From Verrucomicrobiaceae bacterium (GTDB lineage: Bacteria > Verrucomicrobiota > Verrucomicrobiia > Verrucomicrobiales > Verrucomicrobiaceae), in NCBI GenBank assembly GCA_019694165.1, contig JAIBCL010000008.1, positions 1-64,000 on the forward strand: a DNA stretch of 64,000 nucleotides, in the 5' to 3' direction. Below the pieces are notes generated by a model. It did no database searches, was not told the origin of the DNA, and saw only the letters and a list, made by a program, of their open reading frames with translations. Made by a program: the position numbers and the translations under genes. Positions 33,596 through 42,500 of the stretch are shown here, in pieces (position 1 is the first letter of the stretch; every line of letters starts with the position of its first letter).

Positions 33596-34309
33596 ATGCC
33601 CCACGCCCTGCTGATCAAATTCCCCGGCACCAACTGCGATGCCGAAACCGCCCGCGTCCTCGAAGCCGCGGGATTCACCGCCGAGGTCCTGCCCGTCGCG
33701 CTGCTGGAGCCGGCCTCGCTCGAGCGCGCGAAGATGATCGTCTTCTCCGGCGGCTTCAGCTACGGCGACTACGTCATGAGCGGCCGCATCGCGCAGCTCA
33801 TCACGAAGAGCAGACTGGGCGAGCGGTTGAAAAAGTTTGTCAAAGACGGCGGCTATGTGCTCGGCATCTGCAATGGCTTCCAAATTCTGACGCAGCTCGA
33901 ATTGCTCCCGCGCGGCAGCCTCATTCACAACAATACCGGCCGCTTCATCTGCCGCTGGGCGCCGCTGAAAAAGAACGACGGTGCCAAAACAAGCCCCTAC
34001 CTCCGCGCGCTGCCCGACAACTTTGAACTGCCCGTCGCCCACGCGGAAGGCCGCTTTGTCGGCGAGTCCGGCGACGCCGAGACATACGTGAAGGACGGCC
34101 ACGCCGCCCTGCTCTATGGCCGTGATGTGAACGGCTCCACCGCGAACATCGCCGGCATGCAGGACGATACCGGCCGCGTCTTCGGCCTCATGCCACACCC
34201 CGAGCGCTTTCTATTCAAGAGCCACCACTACGATCCCGACTGGAGCACCGCCGAGCACGGCTGGGGCTACTACTTCTTCAAAGGCGTGGCGGAGGCGATG
34301 GCGGCGTAA
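33596..34309 (+). CDS. purQ: Phosphoribosylformylglycinamidine synthase subunit PurQ
   Basis: A 237-residue class I glutamine amidotransferase that hydrolyses glutamine and passes ammonia to PurL. Catalytic C92 is in LGICNGFQ, and the His-Glu part of the triad is in GLMPHPERF. The N-terminal IKFPGTNCDAET is typical of PurQ. The start at 33596 (MPHALLIKFPG) is chosen over the upstream ATG at 33551 because the family begins right before this strand. It is separated from purL by the block at 23115-33398 and converges with the PEP-hydrolase-like gene downstream. The following 276 bp hold no gene I can see. Confidence 0.96.
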   Translation: MPHALLIKFPGTNCDAETARVLEAAGFTAEVLPVALLEPASLERAKMIVFSGGFSYGDYVMSGRIAQLITKSRLGERLKKFVKDGGYVLGICNGFQILTQLELLPRGSLIHNNTGRFICRWAPLKKNDGAKTSPYLRALPDNFELPVAHAEGRFVGESGDAETYVKDGHAALLYGRDVNGSTANIAGMQDDTGRVFGLMPHPERFLFKSHHYDPDWSTAEHGWGYYFFKGVAEAMAA

Positions 34310-34585
34310 CCAACTTCGCCGAACTCCTCATTCCTGCGGCAAACGCCGGGCGCACGAGCAGCCCGCCCTTCCCTGTGCTGTCTCCACGGCTCGCCTCCGG
34401 TGCGGACACGACGACAGCAGAGCAGTACGGCAAAGTTCCCTCATCGCGAGGCCGTGGGGATCTACGACCAGGACGAGGCTTGAGCACGTACTGCGATGCA
34501 GTCGCGCGGTGTTGTCCACACCTCCCGGTATTGTGGAAGGGAGAGCGGCCGACGGGACGGCAATGCACCCGGTCCTTGGTCGTGG

Positions 34586-35452
34586 CTACTTGCGGCTCCA
34601 GGGGATGTTCTTGAACTCGCGCGTGAGGCTGGTGAGGGACTCCTCCACGCCCATGCGCTCAAGGCTGCTGGCGCCGACGAAGCCGTCGGCACTGGTCTTG
34701 CCAAGTATCAACTCCACATCCTTCGGCGTGTTGATCGGCCCGCCATGCGTGAGGGTGAAGACTTCCTTGTTCACGGACTTCGCGGCATCGATGATCTCCT
34801 GCGTGCGCTTCACGGTGAAGTCCCAATCGACCACCGCGTTCACCACGCCGATGCTGCCGCCGACGGTGGTGCCGACGTGCGCGATGACGGCATCCGCGCC
34901 CTGCTTCGTCATCTCCACGGCCTCCTCGGGCGTGGCGACATAGACGATGCTGAACAAGTCCATGCGGCGGGCGAGGCCCACCATCTCGAACTCCTTCTGC
35001 ACGCTCATGCCAGTCTCCTCCAGCACCTGGCGGAAGTGGCCGTCCACGATGGTGTGCGTGGGAAAATTGTTCACGCCCGAGAAGCCCATGTCCTTCACCT
35101 TCCCGAGCCAGTGCCACATGCGGCGCCGCGGATCAGTGGCGTGGACACCACAGACGACGGGTATCTCCTTCACCACGGGCAGCACTTCGTATTCACCGAT
35201 CTCCATGGCGACCGCGTTGGCGTCGCCATACGCCATGAGGCCGCAGGTGGAGCCGTGGCCGCTCATGCGGAAGCGCCCCGAGTTGTAAATGATGATCAAG
35301 TCCGCGCCGCCGCGCTCGATGAACTTCGCGCTGATGCCCGTGCCGGCGCCCGCGGCGATGATGGGCTGGCCTTTGGCGAGCGTGGCTTTGAGCCGGTCAA
35401 CGACTTCTTGACGTGTGTAGGGGTTTCCGATTCCGGTCCAGGGATTGGGCAT
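34586..35452 (-). CDS. Phosphoenolpyruvate hydrolase family TIM-barrel protein
   Basis: A 288-residue cytoplasmic protein of the PEP-hydrolase/Tm-1-like C-terminal family, related to the PEP mutase/isocitrate lyase superfamily. Motifs include IIAAGAGTGISAKF, GGADLIIIYNSGRFRM, VCGVHATDP and the C-terminal GPINTPKDVELIL...DGFVGASSLERM. The full length is present, without a signal peptide. The biochemical role of bacterial members is poorly defined, and hydrolysis of PEP or a related C-C lyase reaction is inferred from the family name only. It lies 200 bp downstream of the amidohydrolase-aminotransferase fusion in the same direction. Confidence 0.88.
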   Translation of the reverse strand: MPNPWTGIGNPYTRQEVVDRLKATLAKGQPIIAAGAGTGISAKFIERGGADLIIIYNSGRFRMSGHGSTCGLMAYGDANAVAMEIGEYEVLPVVKEIPVVCGVHATDPRRRMWHWLGKVKDMGFSGVNNFPTHTIVDGHFRQVLEETGMSVQKEFEMVGLARRMDLFSIVYVATPEEAVEMTKQGADAVIAHVGTTVGGSIGVVNAVVDWDFTVKRTQEIIDAAKSVNKEVFTLTHGGPINTPKDVELILGKTSADGFVGASSLERMGVEESLTSLTREFKNIPWSRK

Positions 35453-35652
35453 GGTGTGGGTGAGGTTGAAGGTTGCTGACGGTCATTGGCTGTCGCTGGC
35501 GGCGGATCGGCGGCCACGCGGATGCGTGCCGCCAAAGCGAACGTCAACCGCCAACAACAATCGCAAACAACCGCCATCCGCATCCTTTGCACGCTGCCGC
35601 CGCCATCCAAGTGCTATCCGAAACGCACACGTCCGGCACATGGGACGTCTGG

Positions 35653-37998
35653 TCACGCGAGCCGGGCGAAACCGGCCGCGACCACGTCCGGTCCGGCGGC
35701 TGTCTGAAGGCTGCCCGCCTGCTGAAGCCGGGAGATTTCCCCAAGCACCTCGTCGAGCGCCTGCATCATGAGGTCGATCATTTCCGCCGTGTGCGGCCAC
35801 ATGACGTAGAGCTGGCTGCTGAACAGGAAACCGCGCTGCAACATGCCGCGAATCATCAGAGCCTTGGCCGCGGAGCTGTCGGCACCGAGGCCGAAAGCGA
35901 TGGATGGCGCGCAAGGCTGGCCGCCAATGGTGAGCTGAAGCGGGGCGTGACGCGCGGCGAGATCGCGCAGACCCTGCTGCAGCACGCCGCCGAGCTGCCA
36001 GACGTGCGCCTGCACGCCCTCGCTCTGCATTTTGGAAATGCACGCCAGCGCCGCGGCGGGACCGAGACCGTCCGTCCAGTAGCTGCTGGAGATGAAGCTT
36101 TCGTTCGCGGGTTCCATCGCCGCGTCCGCGCCGACGATGGCGGCGCAGGGGATGCCATTGCTCATCGCCTTCGCATAGACGGCGATGTCGGGCTGCACGC
36201 CGAGCGACGGGCAGGCGCCGGGGAAGCCGTAGCGCCAGCCGCTCGTGACTTCATCGACGACGAAGATCGCGCCGGCGGCCCGGCAGGCTGCCGCTGCTTT
36301 CTGGAGAAATCCATCGCGCGGCCGCTCGCTGCGCATCGGCTCCATGACGACAGCGGCGAGATTGCCGCCCAGCTTCGCGAGCGCCGCTTCAAAGGAAGCA
36401 GTGTCATTGTATCGAAACGGCGCCGCCGTGCCTGCCAGCTCGCGCGGCACACCGAGCGGACGCAAACCGGGGAGCAGATGGCCGTCGAGCGCGGCGTCGT
36501 CGGCGAGATTCGAGGCGAGGTACCAGTCGCTCCATCCATGATAGCCGCAGAAGGCGATGCCGCTGCGCCCCGTGGCCGCACGCGCGATGCGCACCGCGAG
36601 GCCGAGCGCCTCGCCGCCACCACGTGCGTAGCGCACCTTGCCAGCCCACGGATGCAGGCCCAGCAGCATGTCGGCGAGCGCCACCTCATCGGGCGTGGCG
36701 AGCGTGGAGTAGCTGCCGAGATTCAGCCGGCGGTGCACGGCCGCATTCACATCGGGATCGCCGTGGCCGAGCAGGATGGCGCCGACGCCGCCGGTGAAAT
36801 CCGTGAGCCGCCGGTCATCGAGGTCCCACACATCCGCGCCCTTGCAGCGTGAAAAGTACGAAGGCCACGTCTGCGGGTCGAAGAGATGCGCACGCTTCGA
36901 AAGCAGTCCGGTTCCGCAAGAGATCTTCCTCCGGGCCTCACGCCAGAGTTCCGGCCCGCTCACATGCGGCGGCGCGCTCTCCGGTTTCAAATGCGGGCGC
37001 AGCAGACGCAATGCATTGTCATGGAAAATGTCCCGCAGGTCGGACGGCGTCACGCCGGTGTCCTCACAAGCCTCGCGAAGAGCCAGCAGAGACTCGATGC
37101 CCACCAGCGTGTAATGACCGAACACGGTGAGCTTCTCCGCCGACGCATCATCCGCGTACACCCAGGTGAATCCGTCTCCCTGCGTGAAGCAGGCGCCGCG
37201 CAGCTCGCTCACCATGTAGTCGCTGCCCCACAGCACGCGCCGCGGGCCGAGAATCTCCAGCGCCGCGCGGAAGGCACCGGCCTGGGTGACGGCGGAGGTG
37301 TCCACCACCACGTTGTCGAGATCGGCCACCGCTCGCAGCCCCTCGCGCGCGTGGCGGTAGTTGAAGGACCGTGCGACGTGCGCCAGCACGAGGCGGCAGC
37401 GGGGATGCGCGCGGCAGAGACGGCGGATGGCCTCGACATTGCGAGGGTCGGTGATGCCGTCCGCACGCATGATGTGCAGCACCATCACGCCGTCGTGGTC
37501 ATGACACACCTCCCACATCCACTCCGGCGCGAAGGACTCGATCCCGGCCTCGCGCGTGTCCGGCACATCGGCATAGAGCCGGTAAGGCTTGATGCCTGCG
37601 AACACTCCCCCTCCGAGCATGCTGCGCACGCGGACCGGATCATCACCGGGCGCGGCAAGCACCAGCGCGCGGGAGTTTCCCTCCTTGGCCAGCGGGCCGA
37701 CCTGCTCCTCCAGCCAGGCGTTCTCCCCTGCCCTGTCGTTGCCCGCGCTGGGATAACCGAAGAAAAGTCCCTCCACCCTCCGTCCCGGCAGCCACCGGGC
37801 CATCGCCTCCCGGAAATCGCGCATGCCGTAGCCGCGACCTTCATCGAGAAACACCGGCCGCACGCCCGGCGCGAAGTGCCGTGTGTGAAACAGATGCGTG
37901 TGCACGTCGAACACCCGCTCAGGCACAAAACCGTCCACGGCACGGGCGATGAGTTTCCGGTCGGTGTCTGTGAGAGTGCTGACAAGATGGAGCGGCAT
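35653..37998 (-). CDS. Fusion of an amidohydrolase domain and a class III PLP aminotransferase
   Basis: A 781-residue two-domain protein. Residues 25-335 are an amidohydrolase-superfamily barrel with the metal motif DVHTHLF (31-37), VLAHVARSF (His ligand near 207) and WGSDY (D260). Residues 350-750 are a class III aminotransferase resembling glutamate-1-semialdehyde aminomutase: GVGAILLGHGDPDVN, YHGWSDWY (486-493), DEVTSGWR (582-589, cofactor Asp D582) and the Schiff-base K610 in YAKAMSNG. The reading frame is unbroken across the joint. This suggests two steps on one small molecule, such as hydrolysis or isomerisation followed by amino transfer. Neighbours (PEP-hydrolase family, sugar isomerase-like) support small-molecule metabolism. 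Substrate unknown. Confidence 0.88.
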   Translation of the reverse strand: MPLHLVSTLTDTDRKLIARAVDGFVPERVFDVHTHLFHTRHFAPGVRPVFLDEGRGYGMRDFREAMARWLPGRRVEGLFFGYPSAGNDRAGENAWLEEQVGPLAKEGNSRALVLAAPGDDPVRVRSMLGGGVFAGIKPYRLYADVPDTREAGIESFAPEWMWEVCHDHDGVMVLHIMRADGITDPRNVEAIRRLCRAHPRCRLVLAHVARSFNYRHAREGLRAVADLDNVVVDTSAVTQAGAFRAALEILGPRRVLWGSDYMVSELRGACFTQGDGFTWVYADDASAEKLTVFGHYTLVGIESLLALREACEDTGVTPSDLRDIFHDNALRLLRPHLKPESAPPHVSGPELWREARRKISCGTGLLSKRAHLFDPQTWPSYFSRCKGADVWDLDDRRLTDFTGGVGAILLGHGDPDVNAAVHRRLNLGSYSTLATPDEVALADMLLGLHPWAGKVRYARGGGEALGLAVRIARAATGRSGIAFCGYHGWSDWYLASNLADDAALDGHLLPGLRPLGVPRELAGTAAPFRYNDTASFEAALAKLGGNLAAVVMEPMRSERPRDGFLQKAAAACRAAGAIFVVDEVTSGWRYGFPGACPSLGVQPDIAVYAKAMSNGIPCAAIVGADAAMEPANESFISSSYWTDGLGPAAALACISKMQSEGVQAHVWQLGGVLQQGLRDLAARHAPLQLTIGGQPCAPSIAFGLGADSSAAKALMIRGMLQRGFLFSSQLYVMWPHTAEMIDLMMQALDEVLGEISRLQQAGSLQTAAGPDVVAAGFARLA

Positions 37999-38198
37999 GG
38001 CGGTGAGGTTTCCGAGTCGTGCGACCGGCGGATTGCAGGACGAGACCGATTCCTACGCTCGAACCGGCACGGCTCAACCGCTCAAATGCACGCGCAACCG
38101 ATGTCTGACGGCAACCAGAGTCCTCAGCCCCTGCTTGGAGGGAAAGTGGAAGACTTTCGTTTCGCATTCGTCATTCTGATTTCATCATTCCCACACAC

Positions 38199-39083
38199 AT
38201 GCCCAAGCTCTCCGCCTTCCCGAAAGCCTTCATGCAGGCCCTCTGCAAAGAAGGAACCATGACCGTCTCCGAATGGATCAAGCTCGCCTCCACGCTCGAT
38301 GTGCAGGGCCTCGAATGGTATGCGGGCTTTCTCGAGATGGCCGATGAGAAAAACTGGCCGCGCTTTCGCCGAGAGGTCGAGGACACCGGCAAGGTCATCC
38401 CGATGATGTGTTGCTCTCCCGACTTCACGCATCCCGACGCCGCTTTCCGCGAAAAGGAGATCGCCAAGCAGAAGCGCTGGATCGACATGACGCACACGCT
38501 CGGCGGCAGCTACTGCCGCGTGCTCAGCGGCCAACGCAGGCCCGAGCTGAGCATCGAAGAGGGCGTGAAACTCGCCGCCGACTCCATCCACGCCTGCCTG
38601 CCCTATGCGCAGGAGCGCGGCATCACCCTCATTCTCGAAAACCACTACAAGGACGACTTCTGGGAGTATCCCGAGTTCGCGCAGAAGATGGATGTCTTCT
38701 GCAAGCTCGTCGATGCCGTGAACCACCCGAACTTCGGCGTGAACTACGACCCCTCGAACACCTACCTAGCCGGTGAGGACCCCATCGAGCTGCTGAAGCG
38801 CGTCTCGCACCGCGTCGTCACCATGCACGCGAGTGATCGCTATCTGATCGAGGGCACCATCGAAGACCTGCGCAAAGAAGAAGGCGGCGCGCTCGGCTAT
38901 GCGAAGCGCCTCCGCCACGGCGAGATCGGCAAAGGCATGAACGACTACGACGCGATCTTCACCGAGCTGAAGAGCAAAGGCTTCAACGGCTGGATCAGCA
39001 TCGAAGACGGCGTCGATGGCATGGAGCAACTGCATCGAAGCGTGGATTTCCTGAAGCGGAAGATCGCGCAGCACTGGGGGTGA
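38199..39083 (+). CDS. Sugar phosphate isomerase/epimerase-like TIM barrel (AP endonuclease 2 fold)
   Basis: A 294-residue cytoplasmic protein of the xylose-isomerase-like family. Metal-ligand segments are visible: LILENHYKDDFWEYPE (Glu), VNYDPSNTY (Asp), VVTMHASDRY (His) and GWISIEDGVDG (Glu). The order and spacing are those of 2-keto-myo-inositol dehydratase/hydroxypyruvate isomerase relatives. It starts at MPKLSAFPKAF and is transcribed away from the fusion gene, with 200 bp between them. Members usually act on ketoses or inositols. A hairpin follows 15 bp after the stop. Confidence 0.88.
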   Translation: MPKLSAFPKAFMQALCKEGTMTVSEWIKLASTLDVQGLEWYAGFLEMADEKNWPRFRREVEDTGKVIPMMCCSPDFTHPDAAFREKEIAKQKRWIDMTHTLGGSYCRVLSGQRRPELSIEEGVKLAADSIHACLPYAQERGITLILENHYKDDFWEYPEFAQKMDVFCKLVDAVNHPNFGVNYDPSNTYLAGEDPIELLKRVSHRVVTMHASDRYLIEGTIEDLRKEEGGALGYAKRLRHGEIGKGMNDYDAIFTELKSKGFNGWISIEDGVDGMEQLHRSVDFLKRKIAQHWG

Positions 39084-39097
39084 GCATTGCTGGGTAC

Positions 39098-39154
39098 GTT
39101 TTTCACGCTTCAGCGTGCCAGAGAGGCGGCTGAACCCGCTGAAGCGTGAACAAC
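39098..39154. repeat. Inverted repeat GTTSTTCACGCTTCAGCG, possible 3' hairpin
   Basis: GTTTTTCACGCTTCAGCG and CGCTGAAGCGTGAACAAC are complementary with two mismatches around a 20-bp loop. Located right after the isomerase-like gene, it may protect or end that message. The type also resembles dispersed REP sequences. Confidence 0.65.
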
Positions 39155-39195
39155 AAACACAACTCGCACGCCGAAGTGCGTGGACTCTGCATGTT

Positions 39196-39560
39196 GGAAC
39201 GCCGAAGTCGCGGCAGCGTCCTGGAGTGCTCCAGCCCTCTGGAGCTTTCCGCAGGCCAGTCACCACTCGAAAGCGGCAGAGGGCTGCCGCAGTCCAGGAC
39301 GCTGGCGCGCGTTTGCCTGCGCATGAGGCACTCGAACACGCGGAGGGGCTTCGACTGCATGAACAACGGTTGAGTCGGTGGGAACGCCGAAGTCGCGGCA
39401 GCGTCCTGGAGTGATCCAGCCCTCTGGAGCTTTCCGCAGGCCAGTCACCACTCGAAAGCGGCGGAGGGCCGCCGCAGTCCAGGACGCTGCCGCGCGTTTG
39501 CCTGGCCGTCAGGCACTCGCGCATGTAGAGGGGCGTCGAGGGCATGAACACGGTCAAGTC
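39196..39560. repeat. Tandem duplication of a ~185-bp element
   Basis: Copy 1 (39196-39380) and copy 2 (39381-about 39560) begin GGAACGCCGAAGTCGCGGCA and agree closely for over 100 bp, then diverge partly around GGCACTCG. Each copy contains inverted arms, AGCGTCCTGGA and TCCAGGACGCT (39215-39225 and 39293-39303 in copy 1), so each is itself a hairpin-bounded unit. Short open frames in both directions only translate the repeat. This and the hairpin before it fill the 515-bp gene-free stretch 39084-39598. Confidence 0.82.
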
Positions 39561-39598
39561 ACCTTCTCGGCATCTCCCTCAGATTGAGCGTCTGTCTT

Positions 39599-42500
39599 CT
39601 ACTTCCGAATCTTGACCTTAGTCTTGGGAAGTGCCCGCTGAATTCTTTCGACTAGCTCATCTGGGACATCCTTCGCGTAGCCTATCTCGAGTTCAGTGAG
39701 CTGACCTTTCAGCGCCGACAGATGCTGCACCCAGGCATCACCGTTCGCCAGCAGGAAACCGCCATGCGTGTTGAGTGAGACCAACGATTTCATCCCCGCT
39801 AAAGCAGAGAGGTTGGCTGGATCAAACTTTTCTCCGCTGATGTTGAGGAAGCTCAATTTTGTCAGGCGGGTCAGATGTCGCAGCCCTTCCCCGATAATCT
39901 TGGAATTGCCCAGCGACAATTTCTGCAGGTGCACCGCACCCGACAGCCCGCTCAACGCCTCATCGGAGATTGAAGAGTTGCCGAAAGCAAGGTCCACCAG
40001 ACTTTTGCGTGCGGCACAGGCTGCAAGGTGAGCGGTGGTGACACATTCAGATTGGGACTGATTGAAGATGTGCCAGTTCTTCAACGGCGGCATCAGACCG
40101 AACTCATCAGGGGTGTAGTTCTGTATGCCGTAGAGTTCGACGAGATTTGGGAGGTCAGGGAATTTGGCGAGATTCGCGCCGACCATGTTGGGGCACTTCA
40201 AGATTAGCTTGTTCAAGGTTTTGAGCTTCCGCAAATGGGGGAACCCGGTGCCGTTGATGTTTGGGCAGTTGGCCGACTGAATCTCGGTCACCTCTTCCAG
40301 TTCGCCAAACTTCGCGAGGTCATCATCCGTGATCGGCCAGTCTCCACTGTTCTGAGCCGCTTGTATCTTGAACACGTTCAGCCGGCCCTTTGGTATCGGC
40401 GCTCCAGGCTCTAGAACGACAACTCCTTTGATCGTTCGAATGTGGACCGTAGTCTTCACGGTATTGAGCAGCCAGTCGATGATTTCGTGCTGAGAATACT
40501 TTGGCGATGCCATCGTGCTGCCTGGACTCGATGCGCTGCTCTTGGTCCCATCTGCCGATGTGCGATCTGATTGATCAGGGGTTTCTCCGCTTGAAAGTCT
40601 GTCCCGATACTCGCGCACCACCTTCGCGTGGTCGATGCGGTTCTGCTGGGTGAGGGTGCTCTCGAGTTGTTTCAGGCGGATCGTCAGCGGGTCGGTGAGG
40701 GCTTTGAGGTTCGCAGCGCGGGTGGCTTCGTGTTTGGCGAAGGTGTCGCGGTAGATTTTGCGCAGGGCTTTGAGATTGGCGGGCGTGGTGTCGTCGTCCA
40801 GAGCGGGGATGGGCATGGTAGAACGAGCGTCTCGCTCGTTGGAGGCCGGGGATAACGAGCGGGACGCTCGTTCTACAATGAGCTTCTTCTCCGCCTCCAG
40901 CGCCAGCACGCCGTCGAGATGCCCGGACTTCTTCTCCTTCTCGATCTCGCGATCAATGCCGCCGAGGTAGCTGGTGTTCAGCGCGGCCACGTCTTTCTCG
41001 AAGGGCGCGGTGACGCGCTCGCCTTGCAGCTTAACGAACTGCTCGTGCAGCGTTTTCAATTCCGGGATGGCGGCGATGGCATCGGCCGCCTTCGCCTGCT
41101 CGGCCTTCTGCTGCTCTTGCTTGGCGGCGAGGGCGAAGTCTGGCGATCCTGGTGGTCGCAGCTCCGCTTTATGGAGGCGCAAACTCGTCAACTGGTTAAC
41201 TGCCACGCCGAGGTGACCTGGGTCGTTGAGCTTATACGGCGCGTCGTCGTCCGTGAGTCGTCTGAGATCACCCTTCCAGGCGGCAACCTCCTTGCCGTCC
41301 ATTAGCACTCGAACGGAATTCCGCCTTATCTCTACCAATGAGCGATAGCGTTGGCCAACGACCAGACGTGGATGCTGACCGCGGGCTTCAGTTCGGCTAG
41401 AATCTCCTGGTCCCTTGCCGTCAAAGCTGTAGCCAAGTGCTGGGGGACCCAACATCCTCCAAATGAACCAATGACCCGGAATCGCGATCACCTGCGCGAC
41501 GTCTTCTCCTTTGATGGTGGTGAACTCAATTTCAAAGTCGTATTCCTCGGGAGCAAGGGGGCTGAATTCAAGGCGCCCTGCTTTGTGTGTGTCGCTGGCG
41601 ATAAACTCGCGCCCGCCATCACTCGTTTGACTCCAGTTGCCCCACCTTTGCTCATGCTGTGCGACTACAAACGACAGGAGATTGACCTGCGTAGCAAGGG
41701 GGGGGACGGCGGCGCTTGCTCCTGCAAGCGCCGCGTTGGGTGAGGCGGATGCGCTTCCAGCATTCGACATCGCGGGGCCGTTCGCGGCGGCTGATGGAGC
41801 AGCCGCCCTGCCTGGGGTGGAGGGTGTGGCAGAGGCGGTGCCGGATGCCTTCGGCTCGGGGGACGTTGGGGGGATCTTCGATGGTGTGCTCGTGGGCAAT
41901 GTCTGGGCGGACTGAGGTCCGGGATTGCCCGGTCTGGCGTCGGGCTTGGCGGGCGGCGGAGTAGTTCCGGGTTTGATCCCGTCAGCGCTGGCCCGGGCCG
42001 ACGACGCCGAGGGAGACAGTGCGGGCTTCGAGGCGGTGGGTGGTGGGGCGCTTGCTCCTGCAAGCGCCGCGTTGGGTGAGGTCGATGACGCAGAACCACT
42101 CGCTGCGGCTGGAGGACCAGCCGCCCTACCTGCTTCCTTCTTCCCTCCCATCATCACGAACGCGCCGATGGCGATGGCGGCGACGGCTCCAATGCCGATG
42201 AGGAGAGGCGTTTTGCTCTTCGCCGTAGGCGCACTCGCCAGAGTGCGGGGCTGGGGTGCCGGCGATGCGGCAGGAACGGCGTTCTGGCGAACGCTCCTGC
42301 CGCCCTGCGGCGGAGCGGGCTGACGGGAGGGGGGTGCAGCCGTCCCGGCTGCGTTTGGGGGCATGCCGGAGGCCTGCGCCACACGCTGCCGCGGCATCTG
42401 CGCGCTGGAATACCGCTGCAGGTCCGGCGCGGGCACGGCGGGCATGAGCAGGGAGTCGAGATGCGCGCGCAGCTCCGCCGCGCTGCCGTGGCGTGCCTCG

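Noticed and set aside
34310-34585. Small RNA or small gene between purQ and the PEP-hydrolase-like gene
   Set aside because: Short frames on both strands lack coding character, and no convincing promoter-terminator pair was visible.
35473-36852. 459-residue plus-strand frame opposite the aminotransferase domain
   Set aside because: Shadow of the class III aminotransferase reading, which has all catalytic residues.
39196-39560. Possible CRISPR array
   Set aside because: Only two units of about 185 bp in direct contact, no short repeats with unique spacers and no cas genes.
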